From NCBI GenBank assembly GCA_964518505.1, contig CAZFGT010000015.1, forward strand, positions 1 to 47,715: 47,715 nucleotides of DNA, written 5' to 3'. Source of the stretch: DASPUH01 sp964518505. GTDB taxonomy: Bacteria > Chloroflexota > Limnocylindria > Limnocylindrales > CSP1-4. The notes below the pieces were generated by a model. That model was not told where the DNA came from. It was given only the letters and a program-made list of their open reading frames with translations, and searched no databases. Of the stretch, positions 40,855-47,715 are shown piece after piece. The position numbers and the translations under genes are program-made. How positions within the stretch are numbered: position 1 is the stretch's first letter; each line of letters starts with the position of its first letter.

Positions 40855-41645
40855 ACGACACGGTGCCAGCCCCGTCGGTCCTCCTGGCGCGCAAGGCGGT
40901 GCCACTCGGCGGCTTCAACCTGACCTTCCTCTCCATCGAGATCCGCCGCCTCCTGCGCAACCGGCGCACGGTCGTCGTGACGCTCATCGTGCCCGTCGTC
41001 TTGTCCCTACTCTTCAGCCAGAACAAGTCGATCCAGGCCTTGAGCAAGATCGGTCTGCCCGTGGCGACGACCATGATCGGCATCGCCGTGTACGGGGCGA
41101 TGCTCGCCGCGACATCCGGCGGCGCGATGGTGTCGATCGAGCGGTCGTTGGGCTGGAGCCGCCAACTGCGGCTCACCCCCCTGCGCCCGGCCGCCTACGT
41201 GGCCATCAAGCTCATCGTGGCGATGCTCCTGGGGCTGGCCTCGGTGACCGTCGTATACGGATACGGCATCCTCAGCGGTCAGCAGATGACACCTTCGCAA
41301 TGGGTGCTCACGGGCGTCCTCGCGTGGGCTGCCTCGCTGGTCTTCGCGGCCTTCGGGCTGTTCATGGGCTACCTGCTACCGTCCGAGAACGTGATGCAGG
41401 TGATCGGCCCGGTCCTGGCGGTCTTCTCTCTCCTCGGCGGCCTGTTCGTGCCCGTCAGCCTGCTGCCCGCGGCGATGCAGGAGATCGCCCCTTACATGCC
41501 GACCTATGGCGTCGTCTCCATCGCCCGCTTCCCGCTCGTGGGAGGCGCCTTCGATCCGACGTGGCTCCTCAGCGTGGTGGCCTGGACGGCGGTGTTTGCC
41601 GCGGCGGCCATGGTCCTTTTCCGCCGCGATACGCGCCGCGCCTGA
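40851..41645 (+). CDS. ABC-2 type exporter permease
   Basis: The 264 aa membrane protein has six hydrophobic segments (from about 41 to 258) and the ABC-2 fold signatures: IEIRRLLRNRRT before helix 1, SIERSLGWSRQLRLTPLRP in the coupling loop, and the FVPVSLLPAAMQEIAPYMPTY loop. It pairs with the upstream ATPase. Substrate unknown; a lipid, drug or peptide is possible. A small helical-protein gene follows 2 bases downstream. Confidence 0.9.
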   Translation: MNDTVPAPSVLLARKAVPLGGFNLTFLSIEIRRLLRNRRTVVVTLIVPVVLSLLFSQNKSIQALSKIGLPVATTMIGIAVYGAMLAATSGGAMVSIERSLGWSRQLRLTPLRPAAYVAIKLIVAMLLGLASVTVVYGYGILSGQQMTPSQWVLTGVLAWAASLVFAAFGLFMGYLLPSENVMQVIGPVLAVFSLLGGLFVPVSLLPAAMQEIAPYMPTYGVVSIARFPLVGGAFDPTWLLSVVAWTAVFAAAAMVLFRRDTRRA

Positions 41646-41647
41646 CG

Positions 41648-41974
41648 ATGACCCAGGATCCGGACTCGGACGAGGCGCGCGCGATGGCTCGCGCGCGATC
41701 GCTGCTGCAGCCGATCCGCACCGCCGCCGAGCAGTTGCAGGGGCAGGACTTCGAGCCGACCTGCCGGGCCGTGGACGCGGCGACCGTCGAGTTCCCCGGC
41801 ACGTCCGATCTGCTCCAGGAGATCACGGAGCGGCTGTGGGAGACGCGCATGGCCTGCGACGCCTGGCGGGCCGACCCGTGGCCGGAGCGGGCGGCGGCCC
41901 TGGCCGACCACATCAACGCCCTCCAGGCGGATGCGGAAGCGCTGGACCAGGGACCGGAGGAGCAACTCGGCTAG
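41648..41974 (+). CDS. Small helical protein of unknown function
   Basis: 108 aa, rich in Ala, Glu, Asp and Arg and probably all helix, with no membrane segment or Cys-based motif (Cys at about 37 and 65 only). It begins 2 bases after the permease stop, so it is the last gene of the exporter operon. No family recognised. It could be an accessory factor for the exporter, which is inference from position alone. Confidence 0.65.
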   Translation: MTQDPDSDEARAMARARSLLQPIRTAAEQLQGQDFEPTCRAVDAATVEFPGTSDLLQEITERLWETRMACDAWRADPWPERAAALADHINALQADAEALDQGPEEQLG

Positions 41975-42001
41975 GCGGACACTGGCGGGCGCCCTCCGGC
42001 C

Positions 42002-45000
42002 TCAGGCGGGCAGCAGCTCCACGCGCACCAGGCCCGCGCCGAGGCGGCGTTCGATGGCCGCCAGCAGCTCGCTGTCGTAGGCGACGCCCGAACGCAGCGG
42101 CATGGCCTGGCTGGCGCCTCGGGCTGACGGCAGCTCGACGACGACCGCGGTCTCGCCGGGGTGCTCGCGCAGGATCACCTTGAGCGACTCGAAGGCCGCC
42201 GCGAGGGTGTCCGGCGCGCCGCTGACGAAGCGCACGTGGAGGGCCTGGTCATGCCGCGCGACCGACGTGTTGGTCGCGGCGACGGCCGATCGAGCGCCCG
42301 GTTGCCATGCCTCGGCCGGGAAAGGCGGCTCGTCCGACTCACCCAGGCCGTTCAGGCTCTCAGGCTCTGGCAGCCCGTCGCCCGGGCCCGGGGCGGCCAT
42401 GGCCGCGTCCATCACGGCCACCGCGGCGGCCTCGCCATCGCCGCCGCCCACGGCGACCGCGACCGGTCGCGCCGGGGCGCCCAGGCGCCACTCCAGCTCG
42501 CCGCGCACTCCGCCCTCGCGCAGGGGCGAGACCCACGGGATACGCCGCGCCGGGGTGCCCTCCCCCATCACCGGCACGCCGTGGCTGACCGGCGGCCGGC
42601 TGGCGCCGGCGTGGCCGTTCCCGTTCCCGTTCCCGTTCCCGTTGCCGTTCGTATCCGGGCGGCCATGCCCGCGGCCCCCGCCGCGACCACGCTCCCCGGC
42701 CGCCACCAGCCGGGCGAACGCCTCCGGGCCGATGGCCAGAGCCTGGTCCCAGTCCCACACGGCGTCCGCCAGAAGGACGACCGACTCGCCCTTGTGGTCG
42801 ACCCGGCCGGACACGAGGACGATCGCCTCGGTGCGCCATGAGGCCGACGTCTGCTCCAGGACCTTGGGGAAGACGACCACCTCCAGGCTGCCCTGGAGGT
42901 CCTCCAGCATGGCCACCCCCATGGTCGACTTGGACTTGGTGATGACCGTGCGCATGCCGGTCACGATCCCGCCCAGGACGACCCGCTGCTGGTCCAGCTC
43001 CTCGTTCAGCTCCCCGCTGTAGGCGGTCACGAACCGGCCGAGCGGTTCGGCGATCTCGCCGAGCGGGTGATCCGACAGGTACAGGCCCAGCAGCTCCTTC
43101 TCCCAGCGCAGCCGCTCCCGCAGCGGCGCCTCGCTGCGGACCGGCAGCGGCTTCTCCAGCTCCACCGAGTCGGCGGCCAGGTCGAAGAGCGACGTCTGCC
43201 CGGTGAGCCGGTCGCGCTGCGTGGCCTGCCCGGCGGCCAGCGCGTCGTCGAGAGCGTCCAGGAGCTGCGCGGGGTGGCCCAGCCGCTCCAGTGCGCCCAC
43301 CTTGACCAGCGACTCCAGCACGCGCCGGTTCACCAGCCGCAGGTCGACGCGCGCGCAGAGGTCGGCCAGCGAACGGAACGGTCCATCGGCGGCGCGGGTC
43401 GCGATGATCGATTCGATGGCCCCCTGCCCCACGTTCTTCACCGCCTGCAGGCCGAAGCGGATGGCGTCGCCCTCGACGGTGAAGTCGAGCTCCGAATGCT
43501 CCACGTCGGGCGGCAGCACTTCGATGCCCAGGCGGCGGCACTCGGCGATGGCCGCGGCCACGCGCTCGGCCGTGTCACGCACGGCGGTGAGCACGCTGGC
43601 CATGTACTCGACGGTGTAGTTGGCCTTCAGGTAGGCGGTCTGGTAGGCGATGAGGCCGTAGCACGTGGCGTGGGCCTTGTTGAAGCCGTATCGCTCGAAT
43701 GGCTCGAAGGCCTTGAAGACCGCGTCGATGACGGTCGGGGAGACGCCGCGCTCGGCGGCCCGCGTCACGAAGCGCTCCTTCTGCGCCCGCAGGACCGACG
43801 ACTTCTTCTTGCGGATGGCGTAGCCCAGGGTGTCCGCCTCGGGGCCGGTGAAGCCGCCCAGCGCGCGGGCCGCCGACATGATGTCTTCCTGGTAGACGAA
43901 GATGCCGTACGTCTTCTCCAGGTACGGCTCGAGCAACGGATGGAGGTAGGTCACGGCCTCCAGGCCGTGCTTGCGGCGGATGTACGCGGGGATGTTGTCC
44001 ATGGGGCCGGGGCGGTAGAGGGCGACCATGGCGGCCAGATCGAGCACCGACGTCGGGCGCAGGTCCTTGACGTAGCGCCGCATGCCGGGTGACTCCAGCT
44101 GGAACACGCCGGTCGTCTCGCCCGACGCCAGCAGGTCGAACGTCCGCGTGTCGTCGAGCGGGATGTGCTCCAGGTCGATGCGTTCGCCGCGCTGCTGGGC
44201 GATGAGGTCCACCGCCTGGCGCAGGATGGTCAGGTTGCTCAGGCCCAGGAAGTCGAACTTGAGGAGGCCCAGGGCCTCCACGCCGTGCATCTCGATCTGG
44301 GTCATCAACGAGTCCGAGTTGGTGGCCCGCTGGAGCGGCATGAGGTCCGTCAGCGGCTCGCGGCTGATGACCACGCCGGCGGCATGGGTGGAGGCGTTGC
44401 GGGCGACGCCTTCGACCTGCTTGGCCAGGCCGATCAGGCGGTCCACGCGGGGGTCGGCGTCCACCTGGGCCCGCAGGTCAGGCGACGTCTCCAGCGCCTC
44501 GTCGAGCTTGATGCCCAGCTGGTTGGGGACCGCCTTGGCGATGCGGTCGACCTCGCCGTAGCCGAAGCCCAGGACCCGTCCCACGTCGCGGATCGCCGCC
44601 CGGGCCAGCATCGTGCCGAAGGTGATGATCTGGGCCACGTGGTCGGCGCCGTACTTGTGGGTGACGTAGGCGATCACCTCGTCACGCCGGCTGTCCTCGA
44701 AGTCCATGTCGATGTCGGGCATCGTCACCCGGTCGGGGTTGAGGAAGCGCTCGAACGGCAGGTCGTACTTGATCGGATCGACCGGGGTGATGCCCAGCGT
44801 GTAGGTCACGATCGACCCCGGGGCGCTGCCGCGGCACGTCGTGGCGATGCCCTGCTCGCGGGCGAAGCGGGTGAAGTCGGCCACGATGAGGAAGTAGCCC
44901 GCGTAGCCCATGGCCAGGATGACGCCCAGCTCGTACTCCAGGCGTTCATGGAGCTCGGGCGTGACGGTACCGTAGCGCTGGGCCAGACCGCGCTCGCACT

Positions 45001-45913
45001 CGGCGCGCAGCCAGCTCTCGACGCTGTGGCCCTCCGGCACGGGAAAGTGCGGGATATGCAGCTGCCCCAGGGGCAGCGTCACGTCGCACATCTCCGCCAC
45101 CCGTCGCGTGTTGCTGACGGCCCCCGGGATGCCCTCGAAGAGCGCCCCCATCTCGGCGGCGGACTTCAGGTAGAACTCCTGGGTCTCGAAGCGCATGCGA
45201 TTGGGCGTGTCGAGGTTGGACGCCGTGCCGATGCACAGCAGCACGTCGTGGGCCTCGGCCTGCGCGCGATGGACGTAGTGCAGGTCGTTGGTGCCGACCA
45301 GCGGGATCCCGACCTCCGGGCCCAAGCGGACGAGCTGCTCGGTCAGGCGCCGCTGCTCCGGCAGGCCGTGGTCCTGGACCTCCAGGAAGAAGTTGTCCGC
45401 GCCCAGGATGTCGCGGTACTCGCCGGCCAGGTTGCGGGCGAGCTCCCAGTCGTCCACCTCGAGGGCACGCGGGATCTCGCCGTTGAGACACGCCGACAGC
45501 CCCACGAGGCCCTGCGCGTGGCGCGCCAGGTACTCACGGTCGATGCGCGGCTTGTAGTAGTAGCCGTCGAGATGGGCATCGGTGACGATGCGGCAGAGGT
45601 TCTGGTAGCCGGTCCAGTCGCGCGCCAGCAGGATGAGGTGGTAGGGCTGAGCGTCGGCCTTGCCCTCGCGGTCGGCCATCGACCGCCGCGCGACGTACGT
45701 CTCGACCCCGATGAGGGGCTTGATCTCCCGCGCCCGGCACGCCTGGTAGAAGGCCACCGCCCCGTACAGCGCGCCGTGGTCGGTGATGGCCAGGCTGTCG
45801 AACCCCTGGGCGCTGGCCTGCCCGACCAGGTCGTCGATGCGCCCCAGCCCGTCGAGCAGGCTGAACTCCGTGTGGACGTGGAGGTGGGTGAAGTCGTTGG
45901 GAGCGATCGTCAC
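42002..45913 (-). CDS. dnaE: DNA polymerase III alpha subunit
   Basis: Replicative polymerase. The 1303 aa protein starts with a PHP domain whose metal-binding HLHVH (10-14) is intact. The catalytic Asp pair is in PDIDMDFED (about 397-405). The palm, thumb and fingers carry RGSAPGSIVTYTLGI, QLESPGMRRY and ALYRPGPMDN. A helix-hairpin-helix region and an OB fold (VVLGGIVTGMRTVITKSKSTMGVAMLEDLQGSLEV) come next. The protein is about 140 aa longer than E. coli DnaE. The excess is a Gly/Asn repeat linker near 1087-1098, a low-complexity stretch, and a small C-terminal alpha/beta domain. GTG at 45913 was chosen because the family starts with FTHLHVHTEFS; the frame is open to 45946. Confidence 0.96.
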   Translation of the reverse strand: MTIAPNDFTHLHVHTEFSLLDGLGRIDDLVGQASAQGFDSLAITDHGALYGAVAFYQACRAREIKPLIGVETYVARRSMADREGKADAQPYHLILLARDWTGYQNLCRIVTDAHLDGYYYKPRIDREYLARHAQGLVGLSACLNGEIPRALEVDDWELARNLAGEYRDILGADNFFLEVQDHGLPEQRRLTEQLVRLGPEVGIPLVGTNDLHYVHRAQAEAHDVLLCIGTASNLDTPNRMRFETQEFYLKSAAEMGALFEGIPGAVSNTRRVAEMCDVTLPLGQLHIPHFPVPEGHSVESWLRAECERGLAQRYGTVTPELHERLEYELGVILAMGYAGYFLIVADFTRFAREQGIATTCRGSAPGSIVTYTLGITPVDPIKYDLPFERFLNPDRVTMPDIDMDFEDSRRDEVIAYVTHKYGADHVAQIITFGTMLARAAIRDVGRVLGFGYGEVDRIAKAVPNQLGIKLDEALETSPDLRAQVDADPRVDRLIGLAKQVEGVARNASTHAAGVVISREPLTDLMPLQRATNSDSLMTQIEMHGVEALGLLKFDFLGLSNLTILRQAVDLIAQQRGERIDLEHIPLDDTRTFDLLASGETTGVFQLESPGMRRYVKDLRPTSVLDLAAMVALYRPGPMDNIPAYIRRKHGLEAVTYLHPLLEPYLEKTYGIFVYQEDIMSAARALGGFTGPEADTLGYAIRKKKSSVLRAQKERFVTRAAERGVSPTVIDAVFKAFEPFERYGFNKAHATCYGLIAYQTAYLKANYTVEYMASVLTAVRDTAERVAAAIAECRRLGIEVLPPDVEHSELDFTVEGDAIRFGLQAVKNVGQGAIESIIATRAADGPFRSLADLCARVDLRLVNRRVLESLVKVGALERLGHPAQLLDALDDALAAGQATQRDRLTGQTSLFDLAADSVELEKPLPVRSEAPLRERLRWEKELLGLYLSDHPLGEIAEPLGRFVTAYSGELNEELDQQRVVLGGIVTGMRTVITKSKSTMGVAMLEDLQGSLEVVVFPKVLEQTSASWRTEAIVLVSGRVDHKGESVVLLADAVWDWDQALAIGPEAFARLVAAGERGRGGGRGHGRPDTNGNGNGNGNGNGHAGASRPPVSHGVPVMGEGTPARRIPWVSPLREGGVRGELEWRLGAPARPVAVAVGGGDGEAAAVAVMDAAMAAPGPGDGLPEPESLNGLGESDEPPFPAEAWQPGARSAVAATNTSVARHDQALHVRFVSGAPDTLAAAFESLKVILREHPGETAVVVELPSARGASQAMPLRSGVAYDSELLAAIERRLGAGLVRVELLPA
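42615..42650 (-). repeat. Hexamer tandem repeat in dnaE
   Basis: Six tandem copies of CCGTTS (plus strand; five CCGTTC and one CCGTTG), encoding alternating Asn-Gly near residues 1087-1098 of DnaE. Prone to length variation without breaking the frame. Confidence 0.9.
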
Positions 45914-45923
45914 GGGCCGGTCA

Positions 45924-45929
45924 ATGGTA
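45924..45929 (-). promoter_or_regulatory. -10-like element of dnaE
   Basis: TACCAT on the minus strand (context GCTACCATT), ten bases before the GTG at 45913. Predicts a leader of only about 3 bases. No SD site. Confidence 0.35.
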
Positions 45930-46034
45930 GCCCGGCGAGCGCGCATCCTCCCTGCGGTGAACGTTTCCGGCGGGCCCTACCCTCATGCTCGATAGACCGC
46001 GGTCATCTCGATCGCGGCCCATCGTCGGAGACCC

Positions 46035-46589
46035 ATGGACCGAGACCTCGTCGAGCGGGCACGCTCGGGCGACCAGGCGGCATTCGCGGATCTGGTGCAT
46101 CAGGTCAGCGACACGCTGCTCGGGATCGCGCGACGCATCCTGCGCGATCCCGGCCTCGCCGAGGACGTCCTGCAGAACGCCCTCGTGACCATCTGGCGGA
46201 AGCTGCCGCATCTGCGGGAGCCAGACCGCTTCGAGGCGTGGGCCTACCGGATCCTTGTCAACGCTTGCTACGCGGACGCGCCGCACAACCGCCGATGGGC
46301 ATCGACCGTGCGCGTTCTCCCGATCGATCGGGAGAACGACTCGGACGAATACCAAGCGCTCGCCGATCGCGACGAGCTGGAGCAGGCCTTCCGCCGTGTT
46401 CCGCTCGACCAACGGGCCGTGTTCGTCCTCCATCACCACGCGGGCTTGCCCCTCGTGGCGGTGGCCGAGGTGCTCGGTATCCCGGGCGGCACGGCACGCT
46501 CACGACTCCACTACGCAACGCGCGCGCTCCGGGCCGCCTTCGAGGCATCCCGGGCGCAAGACCATCTCCGCGAGGGACGGCTGGCATGA
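46035..46589 (+). CDS. ECF RNA polymerase sigma factor (SigJ/RpoE-type, second pair)
   Basis: 184 aa sigma-70 family factor. Region 2 is DLVHQVSDTLLGIARRILRD and AEDVLQNALVTIWRKLPHL; region 4 is FRRVPLDQRAVFVLHHHAGL and VAEVLGIPGGTARSRLHYA. It has no extra C-terminal domain. GGAG lies shortly before the ATG. A TACCCT element at 45978-45983 could be its -10, and the leader would be about 45 bases. The ATG of the anti-sigma-like gene overlaps its stop (ATGA, 46586-46589). It is divergent from dnaE. Confidence 0.93.
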   Translation: MDRDLVERARSGDQAAFADLVHQVSDTLLGIARRILRDPGLAEDVLQNALVTIWRKLPHLREPDRFEAWAYRILVNACYADAPHNRRWASTVRVLPIDRENDSDEYQALADRDELEQAFRRVPLDQRAVFVLHHHAGLPLVAVAEVLGIPGGTARSRLHYATRALRAAFEASRAQDHLREGRLA

Positions 46590-47452
46590 ACGACGATCAA
46601 GCCTTCGACCAAGCCACTCGAGCGTTCCTCGAGGACGGGCCCGACCGGACCCGGGCCGCCACGATCGATGCCGTCCTCCTCGCGGTCCGAACCACGCCAC
46701 AGGAACGGGATCTTCGGATCCCGTGGAGGACCACCCCCATGTCCAACCTCATGCGCCTCGTCACCCTGGCCGTCCTGGCCCTGCTTGTCATCGCCGTCGT
46801 CGCCTTCAGCCTCAGACCGACGTCGGGGGCCGTCGGAGGCGGCGGCTCCCCGAGCCCGTCGAGCCCGTCACCCACGGCGTCGCCGTCGGCTCTCGCAGCA
46901 TCGCCGAGCGCCCAGCCGACTCCCTACTCGATCGACACGGCGACGTGGACGACCTACACGTCGGCGCGTTATGGCTTCAGCATCAGCCACCCCGCGGATT
47001 GGTTCGTGCACACCACCGCGACCCGCGACTGGACCTATCCGGCGGACGCGACGGTGGACATGTACAGCACGGCCCTGGAGACCTTCGTCAACGGGGACAG
47101 CTCCATCGCCGCGGCTGCCTGGTCGGTCGCCGTCAAGTCCGGCACCACGCTCGATGCCTGGATCCAGGCCTACTGCGCGCTTGCCGAGTCCTCCGTGCCC
47201 TCGGATTGCACGACGATGCCGGGCCGCACCGTCGCGGCGAGTATGGATGGCCACGCTGGCTCGCTCGTGCGGTTCACCCAAGACACCCAGGCGTTCTTCC
47301 TCGTCAACGGCCGGATCTACGTCGTCGCGATCTGGCAGGCCGAAGACTGGATCCCGGGCGGAGTCTCGCGGCTCCTCGAGGCCTACCTCTCGACGATGCA
47401 CCTTCTGCCCGGTGGTCCTGGCCCTTCAGGCGCGAGCCCGTCGCCTTCCTGA
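46586..47452 (+). CDS. Membrane protein with PsbP-like extracytoplasmic domain, probable anti-sigma factor
   Basis: The 288 aa protein has a cytoplasmic helical part (1-55: DQATRAFLEDGPDRTRAATI, then LAVRTTPQERDLRIPWRTTPM), a membrane helix (about 56-75), a Ser/Pro/Gly-rich linker to about 115, and an extracytoplasmic domain. That domain starts SARYGFSISHPADWFV (126-141), the YGFSI-x-HP-x-W signature of PsbP/DUF1795-like domains. It has two Cys residues near 192 and 204, possibly a disulfide. The N-terminal part has no HxxxCxxC zinc motif. It overlaps the sigma gene by 4 bases, so it most likely senses and inhibits that sigma factor. The C-terminal tail is Ser/Pro-rich. Confidence 0.8.
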   Translation: MNDDQAFDQATRAFLEDGPDRTRAATIDAVLLAVRTTPQERDLRIPWRTTPMSNLMRLVTLAVLALLVIAVVAFSLRPTSGAVGGGGSPSPSSPSPTASPSALAASPSAQPTPYSIDTATWTTYTSARYGFSISHPADWFVHTTATRDWTYPADATVDMYSTALETFVNGDSSIAAAAWSVAVKSGTTLDAWIQAYCALAESSVPSDCTTMPGRTVAASMDGHAGSLVRFTQDTQAFFLVNGRIYVVAIWQAEDWIPGGVSRLLEAYLSTMHLLPGGPGPSGASPSPS

Positions 47453-47522
47453 GGAGCGCGCGGTGGCCACCTCATGACCATCGTGTTCCCGCCTCGCGAA
47501 CCTTGGCCGTTCGTCCGGGAAC

Positions 47523-47553
47523 GCCTCCGAGCCTCGCCCCCGAGCTCGGAGGC
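47523..47553 (+). terminator. Hairpin after the second sigma operon
   Basis: GCCTCCGAGC (47523-47532) and GCTCGGAGGC (47544-47553) form a perfect 10-bp stem with an 11-base loop. It is 70 bases after the stop of the PsbP-like gene and before the convergent partial gene, so it could end transcription from both sides. There is only a short T/C tract after it. Confidence 0.55.
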
Positions 47554-47587
47554 TTCCCGCGCATCCGGACGGTTGGTCGGGCGATCG

Positions 47588-47715
47588 TCATTCCGTTGAC
47601 GCGACCCGCTCGATAGCGCACAACTCCAGCGGCTCTCCCTTGCCGCGGAGCGCGATCGGACCGAGGGCTACTGACGTGACGCCGGCCGGAAGCCCTCGCA
47701 GGCGATCGACGAGGT
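47588..47715 (-). CDS. C-terminus of a probable adenylate/guanylate cyclase domain protein (partial)
   Basis: The start lies beyond the right edge. The last 41 codons before a TGA (47588-47590) read LVDRLRGLPAGVTSVAL, then GPIALRGKGEPLELCAIERV. The segment ALRGKGEPLELCAI matches the final strand pair of class III nucleotide cyclase domains (LKGFxEPVxVYxI). The catalytic residues are outside the window, so the call rests on this short piece. Confidence 0.55.
   Translation of the reverse strand, partial: LVDRLRGLPAGVTSVALGPIALRGKGEPLELCAIERVASTE

Noticed and set aside
42615..42650. CCGTTC tandem hexamers as a possible CRISPR or regulatory array
   Set aside because: Six adjacent 6-base copies with no spacers, in frame inside dnaE; a coding microsatellite.
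45959..45966. GAACGTTT upstream of the second sigma gene as an ECF or LexA site
   Set aside because: Only one half resembles a LexA half-site, and no matching -10 at ECF spacing is convincing.
47499..47514. GAAC...GTTC near the right end as a third LexA box
   Set aside because: The half-sites are seven bases apart instead of four, and it lies downstream of a gene, not at a promoter.

Overview
This is a high-GC (roughly 70% by eye), densely coded bacterial chromosome segment carrying mostly housekeeping genes. The gene content fits a Chloroflexota-type organism, possibly the Limnocylindria/Ellin6529 side: YvcK with N-terminal membrane helices, a rapZ-yvcK-whiA cluster as in Gram-positive-like bacteria, PsbP-like anti-sigma proteins, a TolB-like beta-propeller protein, and Pro/Ser/Thr-rich extracytoplasmic linkers. 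The SOS-type operators are GAAC-N4-GTTC, the Gram-positive kind. The phylum assignment is inference; there is no rRNA in the window.

Layout. 1-2215: tRNA-Phe, then htpX and lemA, then tRNA-Val, tRNA-Leu(GAG) and tRNA-Leu(CAG), all on the minus strand. 2288-19900: a long, tightly packed minus-strand run. Read in the direction of transcription it is: anchored surface protein, uvrC, secD, secF, recJ, beta-propeller protein, pyrF, tatA, tatC, rapZ, yvcK, whiA, tpiA, gpmI, secG, family-5 solute-binding protein. Many junctions are 4-base ATGA/GTGA overlaps. 19977-23331: a short UvrD-type helicase (+), an HD-domain protein (-), a small membrane protein (+) and DedA (-), with unusual convergent overlaps. 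23373-35959: a minus-strand DNA repair block: uvrA, a lipoprotein, uvrB, then coaE, an ABC-F ATPase, mutM and polA. 35995-37392: an ECF sigma factor and its zinc-finger anti-sigma factor. 37503-41974: tRNA-Leu(CAA), an Nramp-related transporter, a small CxxC protein, a DUF4260 protein, and an ABC-2 exporter operon. 42002-45913: dnaE. 46035-47452: a second sigma/anti-sigma pair whose anti-sigma carries a PsbP-like domain. The window ends in the 3' end of a probable nucleotide-cyclase gene.

Two regulatory signals stand out. First, uvrA and uvrB each have a perfect GAAC-N4-GTTC operator at the same place relative to a TANNNT -10 element, so both are probably LexA-controlled. Second, many genes have a TANNNT -10 element only 6-8 bases before a GTG, ATG or TTG start and no Shine-Dalgarno site. 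That is the architecture of leaderless mRNAs, and one tRNA gene shows the same spacing to its mature 5' end. Other genes (lemA, secG, tatA, the anti-sigma gene) have normal SD sites, so both initiation modes appear to coexist. No phage, insertion sequence or CRISPR array was seen.
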